In this document: positions 1-6,300 of the stretch, piece by piece
Numbering within the stretch: the first letter of the stretch is position 1
Layout: every line of letters starts with the position of its first letter
Source: Alcaligenaceae bacterium
GTDB lineage: Bacteria > Pseudomonadota > Gammaproteobacteria > Burkholderiales > Burkholderiaceae_B
Length of the DNA stretch: 6,300 bases
Direction of reading: 5' to 3'
Assembly: GCA_029265335.1 (NCBI GenBank)
Contig: JAJUJN010000127.1
Coordinates: forward strand, 1 to 6,300
Notes under the pieces: generated by a model
Database searches by the model: none
Seen by the model: only the letters and a program-made list of their open reading frames with translations
Told to the model about the DNA's origin: nothing
Position numbers and translations under genes: made by a program

Positions 1-847
1 CATAGCGGGTAGGGACGACCAGAGCCTGCGCGCCCGCGTAGATTGCCCGAAGTGTGGTGCGATCGTGCAGATTCCGCACCCAGACCACATGTCGCCCGGC
101 TTGCTGCATGCGCTGGATGGTGGCCACGGTGTCGTCGCAATGCCAACCGGCCCGGCCCACGATCACCAACGCGGTGGCGTCACGATCGGCCACGGGCAGC
201 TGCTCATACGCTGCCAGAACCCGGTCGAAGTTCTTGCGGGGTTGAAAAGTGCCGATGGTGAGCCAATAAGGCAGGGCGGGGATGCCGCAGGCGGCTCGAC
301 GCTGCGCCGCGTCTGCCGGCGGCTCGGTGAGCCAGGCGTCGTCGATCCCGTTGGGCACCACGCTCACCCGGTCTTCAGGCAGACCGAAATCAGCCACCAG
401 TTCCTGCACGGCAAAGTGGGAAACGGCGATAAAACGATCCGCCGTGGCAATGGTGCGCTTGAGCAACCAGTTGCGCAGAGGACGCAGACGACCCGGTACC
501 CATTGTGGAAAACGCAAGGGAATGGCGTCGTGCACGGTAGCCACCGTGGGCAAGCGGGTGCGCACCACACGATGGTCGGTGAAGTGCACCACGTCGGCGG
601 GGGGCGACCATCGCGGCGGCAGCCCGGTGAGCGTGCCGATCAAGTGAGCTCGGTAGCTGCCAGGGATGGCCAGACTGTTCTGCAGCAGCGGAGCCTCATG
701 GGCCTTCACGAAGGTATAGCCCTGAACCGATACCCCTTGGCTGGGGAGATGCTGTCGCAGGGCCTGGGTGTAAACGCCGATTCCGTCGAGGGTGCCGGCC
801 AGTTCGGGCTCCAGGGTGCGGGTGGAGAGTGCGAGTCGTAGAGTCAC
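1..847 (-). CDS. GT4-family glycosyltransferase, C-terminus cut by the window edge
   Basis: This is the first 282 residues of a GT-B-fold glycosyltransferase that would transfer a sugar from a nucleotide-sugar donor to a growing glycan in the cytoplasm. Visible in the minus-strand translation are the N-terminal loop GIGVYTQAL (residues 22-30), TVHDAIPLRFP (about 103-113), ADRFIAVSHFA (136-146), VSVVPNGID (161-169) opening the donor-binding half, GTFQPRKNF (199-207, with the Arg-Lys pair typical of donor phosphate binding) and the strand ending ALVVPTRY (275-282). In GT4 enzymes the EX7E motif follows directly, so the cut falls just before it. I chose the GTG start at 845-847 because an in-frame TAA lies about 60 bp upstream, no ATG or GTG lies between them, and the N-terminus MTLRLALSTRTL fits the family. 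A weak GAGG lies upstream. The gene is divergent from the other three. Sugar and linkage cannot be read from the sequence. Confidence 0.93.
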   Translation of the reverse strand, partial: MTLRLALSTRTLEPELAGTLDGIGVYTQALRQHLPSQGVSVQGYTFVKAHEAPLLQNSLAIPGSYRAHLIGTLTGLPPRWSPPADVVHFTDHRVVRTRLPTVATVHDAIPLRFPQWVPGRLRPLRNWLLKRTIATADRFIAVSHFAVQELVADFGLPEDRVSVVPNGIDDAWLTEPPADAAQRRAACGIPALPYWLTIGTFQPRKNFDRVLAAYEQLPVADRDATALVIVGRAGWHCDDTVATIQRMQQAGRHVVWVRNLHDRTTLRAIYAGAQALVVPTRY

Positions 848-1086
848 CGCCCCGCCTCGCTGGCTGCACAGCGGGCTCCCGGGTGGCAGGGCTGGGCCTC
901 GGCTGGGTTAGGGCGTGGGTATGGTATATCTTGCCGGATTGCCCCGACAATCAAGAGGTAGGGGCGACCTTCATGTAACGGCATGGCAAAATCCCGCTGG
1001 CGTCCATCGTGGAATCGAGCCGGAATTTTAGGCCAAGTGCCGTTGCCCTGCCGTTCCAACGGTCCTGTTTCCCCAAACCCATCGCC
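848..1086. other. Divergent intergenic region between the two transcription units
   Basis: These 239 bases separate the minus-strand glycosyltransferase from the plus-strand three-gene unit and must hold the start signals for both. They are locally richer in A/T than the flanking genes around 905-1030. I see a candidate minus-strand promoter (921-950) and two short inverted repeats: GATTG/CAATC with a 6-base loop (937-952), and CCGTT/AACGG with a 2-base gap (1051-1062). Both repeats are short enough to be chance. No convincing plus-strand promoter stands out. The reading frame of the next gene stays open upstream to a GTG at 1009, so part of the region could be coding if that start were used, but the extra 26 residues do not look like the family. 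Confidence 0.7.
921..950 (-). promoter_or_regulatory. Candidate sigma70-like promoter for the minus-strand glycosyltransferase
   Basis: Read on the minus strand, TTGTCG (945-950) is a 4-of-6 match to the -35 consensus. TACCAT (921-926) is a 4-of-6 match to the -10 consensus with 18 bases between; TATACC (923-928) is an alternative with 16 bases. Transcription would start about 65 to 70 bases upstream of the GTG start at 847. The -35 half overlaps a small inverted repeat (937-952), a possible operator. These are weak matches in GC-rich DNA, so this is a suggestion only. Confidence 0.25.
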
Positions 1087-2004
1087 ATGTCGCAAACTGA
1101 CCGCATTCCTGTTTTGGGCGCACTGCTGCGCCGTGTTCGTGGTGTCTGGTCATTACCCATCTGGCGTCAGGCCATGCGCGACGACATTGCGCGCCTGGCG
1201 CAGCAGCAAGAGTCGTTGCCCGCCATGCAGGCTCAGCTGGACGACATCACGGCGCGGCTGGCGCAGCTCGAGGATGCCAACCTGGCCAGGCGTATCGATC
1301 GGCTGCGCGCCGGCGAAGCCTCACAGCTACGTCACAGTCACGAGTTGCAGGCCAAGTTGCAGGGCATGCAGCGTCGGCTCGACGTGCTGGCTGCAGCCTG
1401 GCCGTCCGGCGGTGAGGCAGTGCAAGGCGGCGATGCCAGCCAGCCAGCGGATCGCACAGCGAGTCTCTCGTGGGTCATTCAGGCCCGGGCGCCGCTTGCC
1501 GCCGAGCGCTTGGCTGCCGCCCAGGCCGCGCTGGCTCCGCGTCTGGCGGCCGACCAAGGTATTTCAGCCCCGGTACTGGACTTGCCACCGAGCGATATCG
1601 CGAACTGGACAAGCTTGCTGCACGATCATCCCGTTGAGGAGCTGCAGCGCGTGGTGGTCGCCGATGGCTTCGATCGTTTGCAACGCACTGATCAAGGCGC
1701 ATTGCTGGCGCTGATCCGCCAACGCCTCAAACCGGGGGGTTGGCTAGCGGTGGGCATGGCCAACCCCGAGAATCTGCTGGAACTGGCCGTTTTGTGTCGG
1801 TCGCCGCTCGCTGGGCCGCTGCATCCTACCGCCGCTATCGATCTGGCTGCGGCGGCTGGCTTGGCAGAGGCGACGGTGCAGCGCTGCGATTGGCCGGTGC
1901 CCGATACGCCGGTCGCGCCCAGCGAAGACGTGCCTTTGTCGCCGCTCGATACCGCCTTGCAGGCCGCGCGACGCTTCTGGCTGATCGCTAAACGGGCAGA
2001 TTGA
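1087..2004 (+). CDS. Coiled-coil protein with degenerate class I methyltransferase-like domain
   Basis: The 305-residue protein begins with a short basic amphipathic stretch (RIPVLGALLRRVRGVW, residues 6-21), then a helical coiled-coil-like region rich in Q, L, A and charged residues (about 30-105). A C-terminal domain (about 160-305) looks like the second half of a SAM-dependent methyltransferase. The clearest signature is LKPGGWLAVGMANPENL (214-230), the late strand motif of this fold, followed by a shortened LHPTAAIDLAAAAGLAEATV (245-264) matching the usual helix-strand near the end. The first-strand glycine motif (DxGxGxG type) that binds SAM is not visible; VLDLPPSD (163-170) stands near where strands follow it. 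Catalysis is therefore doubtful. Related coiled-coil methyltransferases in O-antigen clusters cap or measure chain length; whether this one does is inference. I prefer ATG 1087 over the in-frame GTG at 1009 because the family-like N-terminus starts there, although neither has a clear ribosome binding site. Its stop lies 2 bp before the next start. Confidence 0.8.
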   Translation: MSQTDRIPVLGALLRRVRGVWSLPIWRQAMRDDIARLAQQQESLPAMQAQLDDITARLAQLEDANLARRIDRLRAGEASQLRHSHELQAKLQGMQRRLDVLAAAWPSGGEAVQGGDASQPADRTASLSWVIQARAPLAAERLAAAQAALAPRLAADQGISAPVLDLPPSDIANWTSLLHDHPVEELQRVVVADGFDRLQRTDQGALLALIRQRLKPGGWLAVGMANPENLLELAVLCRSPLAGPLHPTAAIDLAAAAGLAEATVQRCDWPVPDTPVAPSEDVPLSPLDTALQAARRFWLIAKRAD

Positions 2005-2006
2005 CC

Positions 2007-5000
2007 ATGCGCTGGGCCGTCGATCTCCAATTCCTGCAGCTGGCCGCACCGCTGCCTTCCGCCACGCTGCAGGCGCTGGCGTTGTGGGCGGCAGAGATGG
2101 CGCCAGACGAGGTGATATGGTGGCAGCGCGGCGATCTCATTGATCTCTCCCAACGGTTGCGGGAGTTGGGCGCAGCGGGCGAATGGTGCAGCGTGCCGGT
2201 GTTGCAGTCGCTGAGCCAAAACGAATCTTGGCAGGGCGCGGCCGATGCCAGTTGGTGGGCGGAGGTGCACACCCGCCAGCCTGATGTGGTTCTGTTGCCT
2301 TACGAGGTCAGCAGCCACACTTCCTCCGGTTTGCCGAGTCTTGTGGGGCGGGCGGGTGTCCGAGCCATTGGGCTCGGCGCCAGCGTGTTGGCGGCAAGCA
2401 GCGAGCACCCCGCTGAGGAGCAAGAACGAACGCCGCTCTGTTATACCCTGCAGATCTCCAGCCTGGGCGGCTCGCCAGCTCGTTTACGCTGGCAGGAAGC
2501 GCTCGCCCCGGTCGTTCATCAAAATTCCCATCCTCTGCATGCCAACGAAACATCGGAGCGACAGGGCACGGGCGAAGGGAGCGATTTGCAAGCTTTGCGC
2601 GCGCATGTGCAGCGGCGCAAAAACCAACAACACCACACGGCCGGGCGACCCAAACTTGCCTGGGTGTCGCCCTTGCCGCCGGTGCCCAGCGGCATTGCCG
2701 ACTTCAGTGCCGAGTTGCTGCCCGAAATGGCGGCATATTACGATGTGAGCGCTGTCATGCTGCACGAAGTCAGCAACGACCAGCGCGTGGCCGGCATCGA
2801 ATATCTGTCGTTGGCGCGTTTTCGCGAAAGAGCCCATGAGTTTCACCGGGTGCTCTATCATTTTGGCAATTCGCCCTACCACGTCGATATCCTAGCGTTA
2901 CTCCGTGAGCTGCCCGGCGTGGTAGTGCTGCATGATGTCTACCTGGGCCACCTCGTGGCTCATGCGCAGCACAGCGGGCGCCTGCCGCAAGCACTGCGGC
3001 GCGCACTTTGGGTGGGGCACGGTGTGCCCGCCTTGCAGCACTGGCGAGAGGCGGGCGAAGCCGAGGTGCTCGCTCGCTATGCCTGTTGTGCTGATATCGT
3101 GGCGCAGAGTCGCGGCCTGATCGTGCATTCCCAGCACTCGCTGGAAACCGTCCAAGAGCAAATGCAGGCTGCGCTGCCAGTCACAGCCCATGTCGTTCCG
3201 CTCGCTCAGGCTCAACCGGCGCAGGCTCTCGATCGCGCGGCGAGCAGGAAGGCGTTGGGTGTGGAGCCTTCGCAGTTTGTGTTCTGCGCCTTCGGCTACG
3301 CCGGTGCGGGCAAGATGTCGGTAGAACTGGTGCAAGCCTTTCGCCTGTTGTGCGAGCGGCTGGCGCAACCCACCGCGCTGCGTTTGGTATTGGTGGGGGA
3401 TCACCAAATGTCCGGCGCGCCGGCCGCAGCGCTGGGGGCCGAGCTTGCCAACACCCCGCAGGCGAAGCTCACGGGGCACGTGTCGGCAGCGGAATATCGG
3501 CACTGGTTAGCGGCGGCCGACGTGGCCGTGCAACTGCGGGCGAACTCTCGAGGCGAAACCTCACGCGCCGTGCTCGAAGCCATGGCGAACGGTTTGCCGG
3601 TGGTGGTGAATGACCATGGCGCCAACCGGGAGCTGGTGGATGGCCATGGCATGCTGCTGTCAGCGCAACCGTCGATCGAGGAGATCGCCAACGCTCTCGA
3701 AGCCATGTTGAACATGGCGCCGGCAGAGCGGGCCGCGCTGGCCGAGGCGGGCAAGGAGCGTGTGGCCGGCGAGCATTCGCCGACGCAGGTGGCTCAGCGG
3801 TATGCCGAGGCCATCGAGCTTGGCTGGCGCACGCCGGGTGTGTTGGGCAGCGAACTCGCATGGATCGCCCGAATGGCCGAGCGTGGCGTGCAGCTGGAGT
3901 GGTCGCTGGCGAATCGCTGGGCGCGGCATCGTGCTGGCCACCGCGCCGTTCGCCAGCCTGCGGGCAATTGGCAGGCGCGGTGGCTGCCACCACTCGAAGC
4001 GGTTAGTCAGGCGCCGCGCCGCGTAGCCGAAGTGCCTGCGGGTGGGTTCGTTTGCGAGGTGATTGTGGTTTCTGGTGGTCGGCTGGATGACCCCCACTGT
4101 GGCGCCGACTATCGCAGCCGACGGCTGCGCACAGCCTACGAGAAAGAGGGTTGGCGCGTGCGAACCATGGCGCCCGCCGAACTTGCTGCGCAGCCCGGTT
4201 TGTCTCACGGAAGTCTCCCCCGTATCTGGCATTTGGATTCCCCAGCCAGCTGGCGTGCCTGGCACGAAGTCCAGTCGGGCGCAACCGGTCGGGCGTGGGT
4301 GGTCTATGCGCCCAACGAGGCACCTCGCGATGACCTCGACCGCAGCAGTCACGAGCAGGCGCTGGGCGGGGCCAACCTCGTGATCTTGCCTGTTGAGCAA
4401 GGTGCGTGGCGAAACTCCGCTTTGCTCGCGGGCGACCGCGCTTTGGTGCTCGCACCCACAGCGGCGCCGTGGTTGTCCACCCCGTCGGTACGCACTGCCA
4501 TTGCTCGCGATCACCTTCCCCGAGAGCCTTTCGCAGTGCTCATAGGCAACGCGCAGCCAGCGACTGTGGAGGCAGCCGAAGCCATGCTGCTGCCCAGCCT
4601 GGCCTGGCTGCCACCTCGAACCTGCTTGCTGCTGGTGGGAGCGATCGGGCCGGCGTTGGCGCAGCGCCCCGCCTGGCAGCGCTGGGCGGGGGTCAATAGC
4701 AGCCGGGCTCATGTATTGGGCGAGGTCGCAGCACAAACCTGGGATGCCATCCGGAGTGCGGCCGCTGTGCATGTGGTGCCGCGCGGCGTCGCCGCGGTGG
4801 CCACAGGTATGGCGTCCATGCGAATGCTCGACGGCCTCGCCAGCCCGGCGCACGTGTTGGCGACCAGTGCGGCTCTGTGCGGATTGGCGCCACACACCGA
4901 TGCCTTGCCTGGGGTGGTGGTGGCCGATCGTTCCGCGGAGTTCCAATGGCAGCTGCGGCACTTGCTGCAAGCGCCGCTCCCCTCCGGTCGCCTCATGGAG

Positions 5001-5081
5001 AATGATGAAATGGCGGGTACGGAGGAAGTGCTGGCGCGGATTCGGCAATATTTGGCAAGCGCGGAGGCAAGGGCGGCATGA
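2007..5081 (+). CDS. Large multi-module glycosyltransferase with central GT4 domain
   Basis: The 1024-residue cytoplasmic protein appears to have three GT-B-like modules. Residues 1-175 start MRWAVDLQ, like the N-terminus of large O-antigen glycosyltransferases, but the usual glycine-rich GIGRY loop is absent and only half a GT fold seems left. A polar linker (about 176-215) follows. The central GT4 module (about 216-600) is well kept: SPLPPVPSGIADFS (221-234), YHFGNSPYH (284-292), VVLHDVYLGH (306-315), FGYAGAGK (429-436) and RGETSRAVLEAM with glutamates E517 and E524. This E-x6-E spacing is, as I recall, normal for this subfamily. The C-terminal module (about 680-1010) has YRSRRLR (702-708), AVLIGNAQPATVEAAEAM (843-860) and a rewritten ATGMASMRMLDGLA (932-945) where active relatives have a GSGTR-like loop, so it may be inactive. 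ATG 2007 is preferred to an in-frame TTG at 2001, which overlaps the upstream stop; MRW is the family-like start. The donor sugar is unknown. Only the central module is predicted active. Confidence 0.9.
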   Translation: MRWAVDLQFLQLAAPLPSATLQALALWAAEMAPDEVIWWQRGDLIDLSQRLRELGAAGEWCSVPVLQSLSQNESWQGAADASWWAEVHTRQPDVVLLPYEVSSHTSSGLPSLVGRAGVRAIGLGASVLAASSEHPAEEQERTPLCYTLQISSLGGSPARLRWQEALAPVVHQNSHPLHANETSERQGTGEGSDLQALRAHVQRRKNQQHHTAGRPKLAWVSPLPPVPSGIADFSAELLPEMAAYYDVSAVMLHEVSNDQRVAGIEYLSLARFRERAHEFHRVLYHFGNSPYHVDILALLRELPGVVVLHDVYLGHLVAHAQHSGRLPQALRRALWVGHGVPALQHWREAGEAEVLARYACCADIVAQSRGLIVHSQHSLETVQEQMQAALPVTAHVVPLAQAQPAQALDRAASRKALGVEPSQFVFCAFGYAGAGKMSVELVQAFRLLCERLAQPTALRLVLVGDHQMSGAPAAALGAELANTPQAKLTGHVSAAEYRHWLAAADVAVQLRANSRGETSRAVLEAMANGLPVVVNDHGANRELVDGHGMLLSAQPSIEEIANALEAMLNMAPAERAALAEAGKERVAGEHSPTQVAQRYAEAIELGWRTPGVLGSELAWIARMAERGVQLEWSLANRWARHRAGHRAVRQPAGNWQARWLPPLEAVSQAPRRVAEVPAGGFVCEVIVVSGGRLDDPHCGADYRSRRLRTAYEKEGWRVRTMAPAELAAQPGLSHGSLPRIWHLDSPASWRAWHEVQSGATGRAWVVYAPNEAPRDDLDRSSHEQALGGANLVILPVEQGAWRNSALLAGDRALVLAPTAAPWLSTPSVRTAIARDHLPREPFAVLIGNAQPATVEAAEAMLLPSLAWLPPRTCLLLVGAIGPALAQRPAWQRWAGVNSSRAHVLGEVAAQTWDAIRSAAAVHVVPRGVAAVATGMASMRMLDGLASPAHVLATSAALCGLAPHTDALPGVVVADRSAEFQWQLRHLLQAPLPSGRLMENDEMAGTEEVLARIRQYLASAEARAA
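5063..5067 (+). promoter_or_regulatory. Shine-Dalgarno site for the last glycosyltransferase
   Basis: GGAGG lies 10 bases before the ATG at 5078, inside the end of the preceding coding region. It is the clearest ribosome binding site in the window. It supports the ATG at 5078 and suggests re-initiation by ribosomes finishing the upstream gene at the ATGA overlap. Confidence 0.75.
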
Positions 5082-6268
5082 GTGGCACGATCTGGTTCGA
5101 CCTCACGGCTTCGTTTCATTGGCATCGTGCCCCTTCCGGCATCACGCGGGTTGAGCAGGAATGTCTGCGTTGGGCGCTCCATCAGAACCTGCCGCAGGTG
5201 GCCTGGTGTGTCTACGATGTCGACATGGCCTGCTGGTATCCGATGCCCAGGGCCGAAGCCCAGGCGGTGCTCGCGCGGCGCTACGACGCAGCGGGCAATG
5301 CCGTGGCTGGCACGGTGTCCAGTTGGCAGCCCACGGTCTCGCCATTGCGCTTCCGACCCGGTGATCGCTACCTCTGCCTCAACGCCGATCACACACCGGC
5401 CCGGCTCGCTGCGCTTCATCGCGCTCGGCGCGAAGTGGGGCTGCGCATCTATGGCGTGGTTTACGACCTCATCCAAGTGCTCTTCCCGCATTTCTACTGG
5501 GATCAGGCCGACCAGAGCTGTGCACGCTATCTGGTGGATCTGGCCTGGTGCGCCGATCACCTGGTGTGCATTTCGGAACGCACTCGGCAGGATCTGTTCG
5601 ACTTTTATGCGCAAGTGGGTTTGCCAACGCCAGCCACCTCGGTTGTGCGTTTGGGCGACGAACTGAGTGCAACCGAGCATGCCCCCGATCCCGCTGTGGT
5701 GGCATTGGCGCAACAGCCCTTCATTCTCACCGTCGGCACCATCGAAATTCGCAAGAACCACGAAGTGCTGTATCGCGCGCTGCTGGATCTTTTGGATCGC
5801 AAGCAAGCCGATCTCCCCACCTTGGTGTTTGCCGGCATGCGAGGCTGGCGGGTGGATGATCTGTGGATGTCGCTCACGCTCGACCCACGGGTGCGTGATC
5901 GCATCGTGATCTTGCCGCATGCCTCAGACGCCGATATCGATCATTTGTACCGTCATTGCCAGTTCAGCGTGTTTCCTTCGCAATATGAAGGCTGGGGATT
6001 GCCCGTGGCCGAGAGCCTGGCCTATGGCAAGCCATGCCTGGCGTCGTCGGCCGGGGCCATCGGCGAAATTGCGCCCGCCTCCTTGCTCCCGCTTTTGCCG
6101 CCGCAAGATGTGCGCGCCTGGGCAGACGCCATGTTGCACTGGGCTCGGCACGACGAAGAACGGCAGCGCTTGACCCAACGCATTCGGCAGGAATATCGAG
6201 TGACGCGCTGGGCAGACACTGCCGCAGAGATCATGGCGCCAGCCCTCGCCGAGCTGGCGCCCGCTTGA
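5078..6268 (+). CDS. GT4-family glycosyltransferase
   Basis: This complete 396-residue GT-B-fold enzyme is predicted to transfer a sugar from a nucleotide-sugar donor during glycan assembly in the cytoplasm. The N-terminal IWFDLTASFHWHRAPSGITRVEQE (residues 5-28, starting IWFDLT and containing SGITRVE) is typical of a GT4 subgroup common in O-antigen clusters. WCVYDVD (43-49) and YGVVYDLIQVLFP follow in the acceptor half. The donor half carries VGTIEIRKNHEVLYRAL (219-235, with the Arg-Lys pair R225/K226), a VFAGMRGW strand, and a full EX7E motif, EGWGLPVAE, with E304 and E312. All key motifs are present and the length is normal for the family, so the enzyme should be active. The ATG overlaps the upstream stop as ATGA and is preceded by a good GGAGG. 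It is the last gene of the visible operon; no terminator hairpin can be seen before the edge. Donor and linkage are not readable; mannosyltransferases occur in this subgroup, but that is only a hint. Confidence 0.94.
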   Translation: MSGTIWFDLTASFHWHRAPSGITRVEQECLRWALHQNLPQVAWCVYDVDMACWYPMPRAEAQAVLARRYDAAGNAVAGTVSSWQPTVSPLRFRPGDRYLCLNADHTPARLAALHRARREVGLRIYGVVYDLIQVLFPHFYWDQADQSCARYLVDLAWCADHLVCISERTRQDLFDFYAQVGLPTPATSVVRLGDELSATEHAPDPAVVALAQQPFILTVGTIEIRKNHEVLYRALLDLLDRKQADLPTLVFAGMRGWRVDDLWMSLTLDPRVRDRIVILPHASDADIDHLYRHCQFSVFPSQYEGWGLPVAESLAYGKPCLASSAGAIGEIAPASLLPLLPPQDVRAWADAMLHWARHDEERQRLTQRIRQEYRVTRWADTAAEIMAPALAELAPA

Positions 6269-6275
6269 GGCAGAG

Positions 6276-6281
6276 TACAAT
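6276..6281 (+). promoter_or_regulatory. Candidate -10 box for a gene beyond the right edge
   Basis: TACAAT is a 5-of-6 match to the -10 consensus and lies 7 bases after the stop of the preceding gene, in a GAGTACAATCCGGC context often seen ahead of genes in betaproteobacteria. No good -35 hexamer is seen about 17 bases upstream, where the DNA is still coding. If real, a new transcription unit begins just right of this window. Confidence 0.3.
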
Positions 6282-6300
6282 CCGGCGGCGGCCGCACGGC

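Noticed and set aside
65..841. A 258-codon plus-strand open frame at the left end
   Set aside because: The minus strand over the same bases encodes a clear GT4 glycosyltransferase with motifs in the right order; the plus-strand product has none.
1051..1062. CCGTT/AACGG inverted repeat before the ATG at 1087 as a terminator or operator
   Set aside because: The arms are 5 bp with a 2-base gap and no following T run; too short to separate from chance.
983..1714. A 243-codon plus-strand open frame overlapping the coiled-coil protein
   Set aside because: It is another frame of the same DNA, rich in Arg, Cys, Ser and Trp and without domain signal, while the 1087-2004 frame ends cleanly at the next gene and has a methyltransferase-like motif.
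3660..5048. A 462-codon open frame on the minus strand inside the large glycosyltransferase gene
   Set aside because: The opposite strand encodes a protein with recognisable family motifs throughout; the antisense translation shows no domain and has the His/Arg/Gln-rich look of a shadow frame in GC-rich DNA.
4709..5920. A 403-codon minus-strand open frame spanning the junction of the last two genes
   Set aside because: It lies antisense to two well-supported glycosyltransferase genes and has no recognisable motif; long antisense frames are expected at this base composition.
6269..6300. A possible terminator in the GC-rich tail after the last gene
   Set aside because: The visible 32 bases have GC-rich repeats (GGCGGCGGCCG) but no complete stem followed by T residues before the edge.

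Overview
The window is GC-rich DNA with strong G/C preference at third codon positions. It is almost fully packed with genes of the kind found in Gram-negative surface-polysaccharide (O-antigen, capsule or exopolysaccharide) clusters. A pseudomonadote, perhaps a betaproteobacterium, fits the codon use, the protein style and the TACAAT-type box at the right edge. No ribosomal RNA or housekeeping gene is present to confirm this, so the taxonomy is inference.

Layout. A GT4-type glycosyltransferase lies on the minus strand (847 to 1) and runs off the left edge just before its catalytic motif. A non-coding divergent region (848-1086) separates it from three tightly packed plus-strand genes. These are a 305-residue protein with an N-terminal coiled coil and a methyltransferase-like C-terminal half (1087-2004), a 1024-residue multi-module glycosyltransferase (2007-5081), and a 396-residue GT4 glycosyltransferase (5078-6268). 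Gaps of 2 bp and -4 bp (ATGA overlap) indicate one transcript with coupled translation. The last 32 bases hold a TACAAT box that could begin the next transcription unit.

Working together. The central module of the large protein and the two smaller glycosyltransferases carry recognisable GT-B motifs. They probably add successive sugars from nucleotide-sugar donors to a lipid-linked glycan on the cytoplasmic face of the inner membrane. The coiled-coil/methyltransferase-like protein resembles proteins that sit beside such enzymes in O-antigen clusters. Here it lacks the usual SAM-binding glycine motif, so a structural or chain-length role is at least as likely as catalysis.

The most unusual content is the apparent decay of catalytic modules kept inside intact reading frames: the methyltransferase-like protein, and the N- and C-terminal modules of the 1024-residue protein. 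I found no CRISPR array, tRNA, rRNA, insertion sequence or defence system. I see no strong evidence for a wholly new system; the window reads as a divergent version of a known kind of glycan assembly cluster.
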